Part shown: piece by piece, positions 1 to 8,237 of the stretch
How the letters are laid out: each line of letters opens with the position of its first letter
How positions within the stretch are numbered: position 1 is the stretch's first letter
Source: Oscillospiraceae bacterium
GTDB lineage: Bacteria > Bacillota > Clostridia > Oscillospirales > Ruminococcaceae
DNA length: 58,663 nucleotides
Assembly: GCA_017550285.1 (NCBI GenBank)
Contig: JAFZPP010000031.1
Location: 1-58,663 of the forward strand
Reading direction: 5' to 3'
Program-made: the position numbers and the translations under genes
The notes under the pieces: generated by a model
Told to the model about the DNA's origin: nothing
Database searches by the model: none
What the model saw: the letters and a program-made list of their open reading frames with translations, nothing else

Positions 1-13
1 GAGAATCCCATTT

Positions 14-114
14 CTGCTCCGCATCAGCCCCTTTATGGGGCTGGTACGGAGCAGCAGCGGGGTTCCTAGGGGATAGTATCCCCTAGGCAGGGGTGTGGGG
101 ACAGCGTCCCCACA
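14..114. repeat. Three tandem perfect or near-perfect hairpins
   Basis: Three inverted repeats lie back to back. Positions 14-54 form an 18-bp arm stem with two imperfect positions around a TTTAT loop. Positions 65-87 are CCTAGGGGA / TCCCCTAGG. Positions 94-114 are TGTGGGGAC / GTCCCCACA. No gene overlaps them. They look like a dispersed intergenic repeat, though only part of the flank is visible because the window starts here. They could also act as a strong bidirectional transcription stop for the gene ending at 168. Confidence 0.6.
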
Positions 115-167
115 ATGTCCCCCGACCGCCCCGCCAAATTCTGATTTCCCTTTGTGAGCTGTGTGCT

Positions 168-2201
168 TTACAGCTCGTGCCGGACGGCTTTGATGATGTA
201 TCTGCCGCTGACAATGGCGCTGTTGCCGTGGTTGTAAACATGTTTGTCATAGGCGGCGCGGATAGATTCCCGATAGGCATCGCGGGCGGCAAGCATTTCG
301 GAAACGATGTTCGCGGCATCGGCGAGCGCATCCGGCTTGACGACCTTGCCGACCTCGCTGCGCATGGTAATCGTAATCGGCTGCGTTGCGATTTTGTCGT
401 AATCCGGATTCATGACCTTCATCGGTGTTTCGATAAACAGCACCGGTTTCAATGTGGTGAAGGCGTATTCAAATGCAATGGATGACCAGTCCGAGATCAG
501 CAGATCGGCAGCCCAGACGGAATCGGTCGAGCTGAAATCCGTCTGAATCTCGATGTTGTCATTTGCCTGATATTTGTCCTTGAGCAGCGCAAATTTCTCC
601 GGCTCGAGCCGGACCTGCTGCGGATGCGGGCGGAGCGTGACCGTATATCCGGCGGCACTGAGCGCATCGAGAAGCTGCTCTGCGCAGGAATCGACGATGT
701 TATCCGGATGCCACGAGGGCGCAATCAGAATGTGCGGCGGATCGTTGGCAGGCGGCGTATTCTCGCGGTATGCGCGGATCATATCATCGAGCAGCGGATA
801 GCCGGCTTCCACGAGCCGTTTCTGCGGTGTACCGTAGAGTGTCTCCATTTCGCGGATTGCGTCCCGAAATTCGACACCGGTGCAGAAGACCGTATCGAAC
901 CAGTCAAAGGCATGCTTGCGGTAAGTCATTGCGGCGCTGCCGAGCGCGTGGTCGGTATACACATACTCAATTTTTTTGCTGACGCGCGAGCGCTTGATGT
1001 GATACTTTTCAAGATCGGGCATCGTCATGACGCAGACATCGCAGTCCAGCTTCATGAACAGCGGAATCAGATACTGCTCAGAGCTGATATAATAGGGATG
1101 CAGCTGCTCCGGATGCTGCGAAAACAGCTTGTCATTCGGGTCGCTGGTGACATAGTGAATCGGGATATCGGAATGCGCGCAGATATATTCGATCATGCTC
1201 TTGAAATATTTGTAGTAGCCGTTTGCTTCGGAATAAAACATCAGCTGCATATTTTTGACAGCGAAAAAGCGCTTATAATCCTCACGTTCACGCTTCCGGC
1301 TGGCGCGGCGGCGTTCTTCTGCCTGCTTCTGTTCCTGTTCCAGCTGCTTGAGATACGCAAAATCGACGTATTTCTTCGGCGGCATCACGGCATTGACCGC
1401 GGCGGTCGAGAGCATCGAGAACAGATTGCCGAAGATCCAGTAAAGCCCGACGCCTGCCGGAACGAGAAATGCAAAATAGACAGAAATAGTGATCGAGATG
1501 AGCATAACGCCGATCCGGTTCCATGCGGGCTGTACGCGCTGCAAGACATTGATGCGGTTCTGGAAGGCGCACATCAGCCATGCGCTGATGCCTGCAAAGA
1601 CCGGAATCAGCAGCAGCGGCTCGGCGGCGAGCGACGGGCGCTGCGTCAGATCCAGTCCGAGGAAATGCAGATTCAGGCTGCGGATTGCCTGCTCCGCATC
1701 CGCCAGCACCGGATTGCCGGTGACAGTGCCGTGCTTGATCTGCCGTATGACCTCAATCTGCCATGCATGATCTTCCGGATTGACATTCGGCAGTAAAACA
1801 AACCACCGGCGGAACGTCTCGGTCAGACCGGAGTCCATTCCCAGCGCATAGGAGAGCGGACGGTAGATTACGCCGACCACACCGAGCACGAGAATGATCT
1901 GCACCGCAAGCGGAATCAGATCGAGCAGCGGATGATAGCCGTGCTTCTTATAGAGTGCGAGCTGCGCATCGGTATAGGCGTCCTTATCGTCGATATATTT
2001 GATTTTGAGCTTATGCTGCTCCGGCATAAGCTGTACCATTTTGATCGCGTTCCGCTGGAGCAGCAGCGCGAGCGGAAAGAGCAGCAGCTTTGTCAGCAGC
2101 GTGAAAATGATGATGCTGAGCCCGTAGCTGCCGGTCAGACGAAAGCAGAAGAGCATCACGCTGCCGAGCAGCAGATAGAGGATATTCATGATCCGGTGCA
2201 T
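168..2201 (-). CDS. YidC/Oxa1-type membrane insertase fused to a CDP-glycerol glycerophosphotransferase-like domain
   Basis: The protein has 677 residues. Residues 1-285 are hydrophobic and resemble the YidC/Oxa1 insertase core, including the stretch LLTKLLLFPLALLLQRN, where a Lys stands at the usual groove Arg. A charged Glu/Arg-rich linker (about 285-320) joins it to a glycosyltransferase-like C-terminus. That part resembles CDP-glycerol:poly(glycerophosphate) transferases, with the late motif SDWSSIAFEYA and an earlier HPQQ. The start was placed at 2201 because AGAGGTG sits six bases upstream; the open frame continues further but without a ribosome site. It follows plsY in the same operon after a 130-bp gap. 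Known: YidC inserts membrane proteins, and TagF-like enzymes build teichoic-acid-type polymers at the inner membrane face. Inference: the insertase part anchors or couples polymer synthesis. I know of no standard single-gene fusion of this kind. Confidence 0.82.
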   Translation of the reverse strand: MHRIMNILYLLLGSVMLFCFRLTGSYGLSIIIFTLLTKLLLFPLALLLQRNAIKMVQLMPEQHKLKIKYIDDKDAYTDAQLALYKKHGYHPLLDLIPLAVQIILVLGVVGVIYRPLSYALGMDSGLTETFRRWFVLLPNVNPEDHAWQIEVIRQIKHGTVTGNPVLADAEQAIRSLNLHFLGLDLTQRPSLAAEPLLLIPVFAGISAWLMCAFQNRINVLQRVQPAWNRIGVMLISITISVYFAFLVPAGVGLYWIFGNLFSMLSTAAVNAVMPPKKYVDFAYLKQLEQEQKQAEERRRASRKREREDYKRFFAVKNMQLMFYSEANGYYKYFKSMIEYICAHSDIPIHYVTSDPNDKLFSQHPEQLHPYYISSEQYLIPLFMKLDCDVCVMTMPDLEKYHIKRSRVSKKIEYVYTDHALGSAAMTYRKHAFDWFDTVFCTGVEFRDAIREMETLYGTPQKRLVEAGYPLLDDMIRAYRENTPPANDPPHILIAPSWHPDNIVDSCAEQLLDALSAAGYTVTLRPHPQQVRLEPEKFALLKDKYQANDNIEIQTDFSSTDSVWAADLLISDWSSIAFEYAFTTLKPVLFIETPMKVMNPDYDKIATQPITITMRSEVGKVVKPDALADAANIVSEMLAARDAYRESIRAAYDKHVYNHGNSAIVSGRYIIKAVRHEL

Positions 2202-2263
2202 TGTTTCACCTCTTGTGAAGAATCGGGATTTGCCGTTTCGTGATACGGCGCTGTCAGTAAAAC

Positions 2264-2302
2264 ACCGCAGCAAATCTGAACTGTCATCAGAAATGCTGCG
2301 GT
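2264..2302 (-). terminator. Hairpin between plsY and the YidC fusion gene (possible attenuator)
   Basis: On the minus strand ACCGCAGCA pairs with TGCTGCGGT (9 bp). After two mismatches, TCTGA pairs with TCAGA around a short loop. GTTTT follows. It may reduce transcription into the downstream fusion gene, or help stabilise the upstream mRNA. Confidence 0.45.
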
Positions 2303-2331
2303 TCTGTGATAAACGCAAAATCCTTGCGGTA

Positions 2332-2976
2332 TCATTCTTTTGCATCGTCTGTTTCAGCCGCCGTTTTCTTTTTGCTGCCCAGCGGAATCTCGGTGCCGTT
2401 TGCGATGCGTTTGATATTCTGAATATGCTTGCTGATAATAATGACGGCGATGCCGGCGAAGAGCACCGTTTCAAATACATCGCCCGTCGTGATGAACCAG
2501 AAGACAGGCAGCGCCGCCACGCAGGTAATGGATGCGAGCGCGATATATCTGGTGACAAACAGAATCACGCCCAGAATGCCGAGGCAGATCAGCAGAAACT
2601 GCCAGCTCAGTCCGAAGATCAGTCCGAGCAGCGAGGCAAAGCCCTTGCCGCCGCGGAACTGCATCCAGAACGGGAACATATGCCCGAGAATCACGCAGAC
2701 GCCTGTGACAGCAGGCAGATGCGCGCAGGCTTCCGAAACCGGAATCACATGCCGCAGCAGGAAGACCGGCAGAAATGCCTTGAGGATATCCACAAGTGCG
2801 GTCGCGGCAGCAGCGCCCTTGCCCATTGTGACAAATGCATTTGAGGCGCCTGCATTGCCGGAGCCTTTGCTGCGGATATCAAAGCCCTTGCAGCGCGCAA
2901 TGATCGCCGCCGTATTGATGTTGCCGAGCAGGTAGCCGATGAGAATGCCGCCTGCATACCAGAGACCTGTACTCAT
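2332..2976 (-). CDS. plsY: Acyl-phosphate:glycerol-3-phosphate acyltransferase PlsY
   Basis: This 214-residue multi-pass membrane protein carries the PlsY signatures GSGNAGASNA near residue 38 and RGGKGFA near residue 108. Length and hydrophobic pattern fit the family. PlsY acylates glycerol-3-phosphate from acyl-phosphate, the first step of phospholipid synthesis. Its start codon overlaps the stop of the upstream c-di-GMP sensor gene by 4 bp, so translation is probably coupled. The C-terminus has a short charged tail (KKKTAAETDDAKE), which is mildly unusual. The neighbourhood links lipid and glycerol-phosphate polymer metabolism to a signalling protein. Confidence 0.93.
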   Translation of the reverse strand: MSTGLWYAGGILIGYLLGNINTAAIIARCKGFDIRSKGSGNAGASNAFVTMGKGAAAATALVDILKAFLPVFLLRHVIPVSEACAHLPAVTGVCVILGHMFPFWMQFRGGKGFASLLGLIFGLSWQFLLICLGILGVILFVTRYIALASITCVAALPVFWFITTGDVFETVLFAGIAVIIISKHIQNIKRIANGTEIPLGSKKKTAAETDDAKE

Positions 2977-5900
2977 CTGTTGATCGAAACCTCACTTGTG
3001 CCGCCTGTCTGAACCAGATAGTTCGGATTTGCGGAGAAATGCTGCGCCTTTGCACTGAGGATTGCAATATCAAAATTGGAATCAATCAGCGTCAGCTCGG
3101 CATCTGCCGAGAAGCTGCCGATATCCATTGCATGATTGCCCTCGAGCCGGATTGTTGCATTGCACTGCCGCAGGCTGATTGCCGGAGAAGAATCGCCGGA
3201 GCCGATGCCGATTGCATTCTGACCCGTAAATTCCTCGTTGATTGTCGAATCGCGGAGCGTGATCGTACCGCCGCCGGTTTCGGAGCCGATGCCGCCGACA
3301 AATGTACCCGAGCCGGATGCCGTAATGCAGGCGGTATTGCAGAGGATATCCGGTTTGCCGTCCATGCAGCCGATTGCGATACAGCTCGCCATACGGATTG
3401 AGAAATCCGCTTCACAGCCGGAAATCATGATCTCGGCATTGCCCTCATGGAAGCCGATGCCGACGCCGCTCTTGCCGGTCATTTCAAAGAACATTCGCGT
3501 ACCCGTCACAGAGATTTTCTGTCCCTTGCCGTAGCCGGAGCCGATGCCGACGCACTGTCCCGCATTGGAGAGAATCGTCAGGATACCGGCGAGGTCAATA
3601 TTGATCTCACCGCAGGCAAGATCGGGGTCGTTTCCGATTGCGAATGCCTTGGAATTATCCGCGCGGATGCTGAGATTGCCGTTTCCGGTCAGATGCAGCC
3701 GGCTGGATTCCGGCACGAGAATACCGCCGTTATCCATACGGTTGTCGCCCTGAAATTCCACGGTGACATTGGAATTCTTGCCGAGCATGATCGCCGGTGC
3801 GACGATCTGCTGCGGCAGATTGAAGTGTACATCCCGCAGAATGATATGGCAGTCGGTGTCATCCTTGACCTTGATATGCACGCCGCTTGTCTCATGGAAA
3901 TCGCCGATGATTTCGATGAAGGGCTGCGCGATGAAGAGATCGGTGAAATGTTCCGCATCGAGCCGCGGCAGATGCACCATATCCTCGCCTTCGCTGAGCA
4001 TATAGGTCTTCTGCATGATCTGCTTTTCGGCGCTGGCGCTGAATTTCGCAATCATGGCTTCGATGTGCGTCGGGATTGCCGGAACCGGCAGCTCATTCGG
4101 AACGGATGTGAAATTGCCCTGAATGAGATCAGCGCCGAACCGGATGACAGCACGCAGCTCCTCGACGGTCTCGACGCCCTCGGCAAGCGCCATAAAGCCG
4201 TTTGCGTGAGCGAATTCGATGATATTCGTGACGAAGTGCTGCTTCTTGGGCTCCTCATGGATGCTGGAAATCAGGCTTCTGTCGATCTTGACATAATTCG
4301 GCGAATACCGCAGCAGGTTCGAGATATTGGAATAACCCGTGCCGTAATCATCGACGGCGATTGCCATGTGATTCCGTGCGCAGCGTGCCTGAATCATGCT
4401 GAGCTCCTCGCCCTCAGTTTCCGCCTGTTCGGTAAATTCAACGACGAGCTGCGGCAGGAGCGCGCTGTACTGCTCGCGGAGCTTTAAGAAGTCGGTTTCA
4501 TTGAGGAAATGCCCGGGGATGCTGTTGACAAAGATGCGTTTATCTGCAAACTTCTCCAGATTTGCAGCAATATATTTCAAAACATTGTTATAGGTCAGCC
4601 ACTCGACCTCATAGAGTCTGCCTGCCTGTGTTGCATAGGTCAGGAGCGTCAGCGGGGCAATCTTCATGCCGCCTGCGGTACGCATCAGCGCCTCATAGGC
4701 AAAAATCTGACCTGTCTTTGCATTGACAATCGGCTGGAAGCAGTAGGAGAGCAGGTTTTCGTTCAGGACGCGCTCCATCTGCGCCGCTTCGGCATCGGTC
4801 AGCGAGGGCTTTTCCGGCGCTTCGCTGCCGCTCTTGCGCTGTGCGTCTTTCATCGTGACAGCTTCTGCAAGGAGCGCTTCGAGTGAGAGCGTACCGCTGA
4901 GATCGGCACTCACTCTGCCGAACGAGATTTCCATGGTATAGCTCTTGCCGGAGACCTGATTATAGCTCTGCATGCGCTTTTTGAGCACGCCGATCAGTGC
5001 CTCGGAGGTGTTGATCTGCAAATCGGATTCAAAGAATGCGATCATGAACTCGTCGCCGCCGATGCGTGCCGCCGTGACATCGCTGTCGATGCTGTCGGTG
5101 ATCGCATTTGCAAGGCTCAGCAGCGCCTGATCGCCTTCCGCTCTGCCGAAGATGCTGTTGATCTGGCGCAGACGGTTCAGTCCGATGACAATCATAATCA
5201 GCCGCTCGTCATCATGCTTTTCATTATGAATCCGCTCGGTCAGCGCTTTCAGGGCGCCGTGCAGATTCAGCATACCGGTCAGCGAATCGCGGACGCGCGC
5301 CGCAACGAGCCGTTCGTTCATCGTCTGCAATCTGGATGTAGCGAGGCAGGAGCCGATGACATTGCCGGTTGTATGGATAAACTTCGGGAGCTTGAAGCTC
5401 TCCTCGTCGAGATCATCGCCGTAATATGCATAGTAGCCGTAGACCTCGTCCTGCATATAGATCGAATTGAACAGGATCGTTCTGCCGGAAGAGAGGATAT
5501 CATCCATGCCGGGGATCAGCACGGCGCGCTGAATAATCGCAAACTGTTTTTCCTTGCGCCGGTGCATCACAACGCTCATCAGCTCGGTCGAATCGGCAAA
5601 CTGCTGCAAGCTGTTCGCGGTCAGATCGACGCTGAGGGAATCGCGCAGGCAGAGATAGGAATTCTCCGGAATGCATCCGGCAATGACATCAAGAAAATCA
5701 ATGACGGTCGGCTGCTGACGCTCAAGCATGGAGCCGAGCAGCCAGTGCTCCTCGGATTCCTGCGCCATGCAGATTTGCAGCCGGTCATAGAGATCGTGAA
5801 TCGCCTGATTCTGGTCACGCTGCTCGGTGACGAAGCAGCCGCAGGATTCGGAGATCCGGAGCAGCGGCTTGATTTCGGTATCCAGGCTGACATCCTCGCC

Positions 5901-6692
5901 GTCGAGAATCAGCTCCGCCGTATCGAAAAATGCAGCGCAGAGGCGGTCATAATCCTTGATACATGTCGTCAGGCGCGGGATGTGGAAGCGTTCCTTGATG
6001 ATGCCGTCCGAGCCGGTGACGATGACATCCTCCGGCACGCGCAGACCGTGGCTGCGCAGCACGGCACAGACCGCGATTGCCATTTCGTCATTGACGCAGA
6101 CAATCGCATCCGGTGTATCATGGGCAAGAAAGCGCTCGGCGGCTTCTTTCGCGGGAGTTTCCCAGTAGTTGCCGTAGCCGACGCGCTCCTCTTCAAACGG
6201 GAGATTATATTTCCGCAGTGCTTCGCTGTACGCCATGACCATGCACTCGGAGCCGTAATTGCCGCGGATGCCGGTCAGCAGATTGACGCGCTTGCACTGA
6301 TGCTCACCGAAGACATGATCCAGCAGGGCGCTGAATGCCTGATTGGAATAGGAATACAGCGAAGGAACGCCGTCCATTTTGCCGTCATAGGACAAAATCG
6401 GAATGCGGTGCTCCTTTGCAATCGCGGCAATCGTATTTGTTACGACGCGGTTTGCGATTGCCTCGCTCATAATCACGATCATATCGACGATTTGCAGCGG
6501 GATCAGGTCGAATACGCTGTAGCAGCTCTGCTCATGCAGGCTGTTCGGGTTCTGGTCGAGGCTGGAATTGAACACCAGAACGGCATAGCCGCGCCGGTGT
6601 GCCTCCTCTGCAAATTTATTGACACTTTCAAGCACCTCCGGATTATGAATCCGCGAAGTGCAGAGTGCAAAAACCAGACGGTTATTCAGCAT
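2973..6692 (-). CDS. Soluble LacI-type sensor, GGDEF, EAL and beta-helix multidomain protein
   Basis: The protein has 1239 residues. Residues 1-290 resemble a LacI/GalR-type periplasmic-binding fold, but there is no helix-turn-helix and no signal peptide. Residues 300-460 are a less clear, GAF-like linking region. A GGDEF domain follows with an intact motif (RIGGDEF at 543-549). Then comes an EAL domain with YEALMR (666-671), EFTE (752-755), DDYGTGYS (781-788), VKIDRS (801-806) and AEGVET (837-842), so both c-di-GMP synthesis and hydrolysis residues look present. Residues 910-1239 are a repetitive run rich in VGIGSG-type turns, like a parallel beta-helix. GGAGGG-like spacing (GAAGGGAGGG, then ATTCG) supports the start. 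Inference: a cytosolic one-component sensor binding a small molecule, with the helix possibly docking on carbohydrate or polymer. It leads the plsY operon. Confidence 0.85.
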   Translation of the reverse strand: MLNNRLVFALCTSRIHNPEVLESVNKFAEEAHRRGYAVLVFNSSLDQNPNSLHEQSCYSVFDLIPLQIVDMIVIMSEAIANRVVTNTIAAIAKEHRIPILSYDGKMDGVPSLYSYSNQAFSALLDHVFGEHQCKRVNLLTGIRGNYGSECMVMAYSEALRKYNLPFEEERVGYGNYWETPAKEAAERFLAHDTPDAIVCVNDEMAIAVCAVLRSHGLRVPEDVIVTGSDGIIKERFHIPRLTTCIKDYDRLCAAFFDTAELILDGEDVSLDTEIKPLLRISESCGCFVTEQRDQNQAIHDLYDRLQICMAQESEEHWLLGSMLERQQPTVIDFLDVIAGCIPENSYLCLRDSLSVDLTANSLQQFADSTELMSVVMHRRKEKQFAIIQRAVLIPGMDDILSSGRTILFNSIYMQDEVYGYYAYYGDDLDEESFKLPKFIHTTGNVIGSCLATSRLQTMNERLVAARVRDSLTGMLNLHGALKALTERIHNEKHDDERLIMIVIGLNRLRQINSIFGRAEGDQALLSLANAITDSIDSDVTAARIGGDEFMIAFFESDLQINTSEALIGVLKKRMQSYNQVSGKSYTMEISFGRVSADLSGTLSLEALLAEAVTMKDAQRKSGSEAPEKPSLTDAEAAQMERVLNENLLSYCFQPIVNAKTGQIFAYEALMRTAGGMKIAPLTLLTYATQAGRLYEVEWLTYNNVLKYIAANLEKFADKRIFVNSIPGHFLNETDFLKLREQYSALLPQLVVEFTEQAETEGEELSMIQARCARNHMAIAVDDYGTGYSNISNLLRYSPNYVKIDRSLISSIHEEPKKQHFVTNIIEFAHANGFMALAEGVETVEELRAVIRFGADLIQGNFTSVPNELPVPAIPTHIEAMIAKFSASAEKQIMQKTYMLSEGEDMVHLPRLDAEHFTDLFIAQPFIEIIGDFHETSGVHIKVKDDTDCHIILRDVHFNLPQQIVAPAIMLGKNSNVTVEFQGDNRMDNGGILVPESSRLHLTGNGNLSIRADNSKAFAIGNDPDLACGEINIDLAGILTILSNAGQCVGIGSGYGKGQKISVTGTRMFFEMTGKSGVGIGFHEGNAEIMISGCEADFSIRMASCIAIGCMDGKPDILCNTACITASGSGTFVGGIGSETGGGTITLRDSTINEEFTGQNAIGIGSGDSSPAISLRQCNATIRLEGNHAMDIGSFSADAELTLIDSNFDIAILSAKAQHFSANPNYLVQTGGTSEVSINR

Positions 6693-6751
6693 CGAATCCC
6701 TCCCTTCACCGTCAGAATTTATATGTAATACGCATACATTTAATTATTGTT

Positions 6752-6780
6752 ATTGTAGCACAATTTCGTCAGTTTGTCAA
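6752..6780 (-). promoter_or_regulatory. Sigma-70 promoter for the sensor-plsY-fusion operon
   Basis: On the minus strand TTGACA is separated by 17 bp from TACAAT, with TGC just before the -10 box. It points at the ATG at 6692, leaving a leader of about 55 bases. Confidence 0.8.
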
Positions 6781-6919
6781 TAAGAACTGCACAAAAAACC
6801 GAAGCGTTTTTTTGAGGTTCTGCGTGGAAAACGCCGAGGATTCGTCATGTTGCACGAGAATTGCGTTTCATTTTTGTTCATAATTCGTTCATCCCCGTTC
6901 ATATATTATCCACAAATGA

Positions 6920-6948
6920 TTGACATTTGAAATGATTTGTGATACAAT
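6920..6948 (+). promoter_or_regulatory. Sigma-70 promoter upstream of the PHP-like gene
   Basis: TTGACA, 17 bp, TACAAT on the plus strand. Transcription would begin near 6955, about 225 bases before the chosen start at 7180. Confidence 0.75.
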
Positions 6949-6954
6949 AAAAAT

Positions 6955-7179
6955 AGGGAAGAAGTATCTGATGCCGAAGCGGCTGCTTCTGCATCATTTT
7001 CTGAAGACTTTGATACCGACAGCATTCCTCATGACACAGGCATGATATGATCCCGGCACAGTTCATAGCCCCAGAATCAGCAATATTTTCGGAATTGCAT
7101 CACTTCGGATGAAAAACAGCTGCGGCAGTCTGCCGCCGTGACACGAGAGGAGGTTCGCGCTGCTACAGCGCTATGCAGA
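6955..7179 (+). other. Long structured leader of the PHP-like gene
   Basis: A hairpin spans 6969-6996 (TGATGC-GAAGC paired with GCTTC-GCATCA, one internal mismatch). TTTTC follows, so it could act as an early terminator. Several very short ATG frames occur in the leader (for example one starting at 6970 and one reading MKNSCGSLPP near 7110), but none has a convincing ribosome site. A strong GAGGAGG at 7146-7152 is too far from 7180 for normal spacing. No known riboswitch was recognised. Confidence 0.4.
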
Positions 7180-7905
7180 ATGAATTACTATGTTGATATG
7201 AATGCCGCTCTGCTGCCAGGTCTGCCGGATACGGACGGGCGAATCCTGACAGAGCCGGAAGCTGCGAAGCGACTTGCGGAATTTCGGGACAGCAATATGA
7301 AAATGATTGTTGCTGCGCCGTATTTTCAGCCGGAAGTCAGTACACCGCAGGATTTTCTGAGGCTGCGCAATGAAAAAATCGCCGCTGTCAGCGAAGCGGC
7401 GCAGCCGATCCGGATTGTCGGCGGTGCGGTTCTGCCCTTCAGCTACTGCACGGCGTATCCGCGTGACTTAAAGCAGTTTGCGCTCGGCGATTCGGATTTT
7501 ATCCTTGTCGATCTGCCGCGCGAGCCGCTGACGGAGGCATTCTGCGAGGAGATTTCCCGTCTGCGGATTGTCAGCGGGCTTTGTCCGGTTGCTGCCGATA
7601 TTGACCGCAGCTTTGAGGTGCTGTCGCCCGAGGAGCTGATTGCGCTGCGCAAGGCAGGCATTCTGCTGCAAATCTCGGTCAACGGCGTTCTGCGGCAGGA
7701 TTACCGCAAGCTCTCGCTCTATCTGCTGGCGAATCAGCATGCGCATTTTCTGGCGACCGGTGCGCGCGATTTCGGCGAGCCGCTGCGCTTTGTCGAGGCA
7801 ATGCGGATTATTCAGCGCAGTCTGCCGGCGCAGCTTTACCGCCGGATTAAGAACAATGCCGGTATGCTGCTCTCCAATGCAGAGCCCTCGGCATTCCTCG
7901 AATAA
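7180..7905 (+). CDS. CpsB/PHP tyrosine-phosphatase-like protein lacking the metal ligands
   Basis: The protein has about 241 residues with the layout of CpsB/YwqE PHP-family tyrosine phosphatases: a start like MNYYVDMNAALLPG, FILVDLP in the middle and AHFLATGARDF near the end. The family's metal-binding residues are replaced throughout. The usual DxHxH becomes DMNAA, the ATPHH region is AAPYF, the AHPERY region is AADIDR and the SDAH region is TGARD. It is probably a non-catalytic relative that binds a partner or ligand. The start at 7180 was chosen by family alignment; a GTG at 7138 is also open, and the good GAGGAGG lies between the two, so the start is uncertain. Known relatives regulate capsule and exopolysaccharide kinases, but no kinase gene is visible nearby. 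Confidence 0.65.
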   Translation: MNYYVDMNAALLPGLPDTDGRILTEPEAAKRLAEFRDSNMKMIVAAPYFQPEVSTPQDFLRLRNEKIAAVSEAAQPIRIVGGAVLPFSYCTAYPRDLKQFALGDSDFILVDLPREPLTEAFCEEISRLRIVSGLCPVAADIDRSFEVLSPEELIALRKAGILLQISVNGVLRQDYRKLSLYLLANQHAHFLATGARDFGEPLRFVEAMRIIQRSLPAQLYRRIKNNAGMLLSNAEPSAFLE

Positions 7906-7934
7906 TCCCGCATACTATACATAGTACCATTTCG

Positions 7935-7971
7935 CGGCATATCCGGCAGAAATCCGGATATGCCGTTTTTT
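7935..7971 (+). terminator. Intrinsic terminator after the PHP-like gene
   Basis: A perfect 12-bp stem (CGGCATATCCGG / CCGGATATGCCG) with a seven-base loop is followed by six T residues. Confidence 0.92.
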
Positions 7972-8114
7972 GTCCGGATGCTGACTGTGCGATTGTGCCG
8001 GATAGATTACGGATTGTTCACAAAACAGTTACGCTTCACCAAAACCTGCTTATGATTTGTATAGATTTACGAAAATACGGCAGATGTCCGGCGGCGGTTT
8101 TGCAAAAATGTTTG

Positions 8115-8143
8115 TTGACAACTTGCGCAAAATGTGCTAAAAT
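8115..8143 (+). promoter_or_regulatory. Promoter of the sugar-binding lipoprotein gene
   Basis: TTGACA, 17 bp, TAAAAT, with TGC before the -10 box. Transcription would start near 8150, giving a leader of about 90 bases that contains a small GCATAC / GTATGC hairpin. Confidence 0.78.
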
Positions 8144-8237
8144 GATATCGGGCATACTATGGCGTATGCTGAAAAACATGAGAAAACCGATGCGAAAAAT
8201 CGGGGATTACTATTTTGTGTACAGGAGGAACCATAAG

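Noticed and set aside
624-1796. 390-residue plus-strand frame opposite the YidC fusion
   Set aside because: Shadow of a gene with recognisable motifs and a good start on the other strand.
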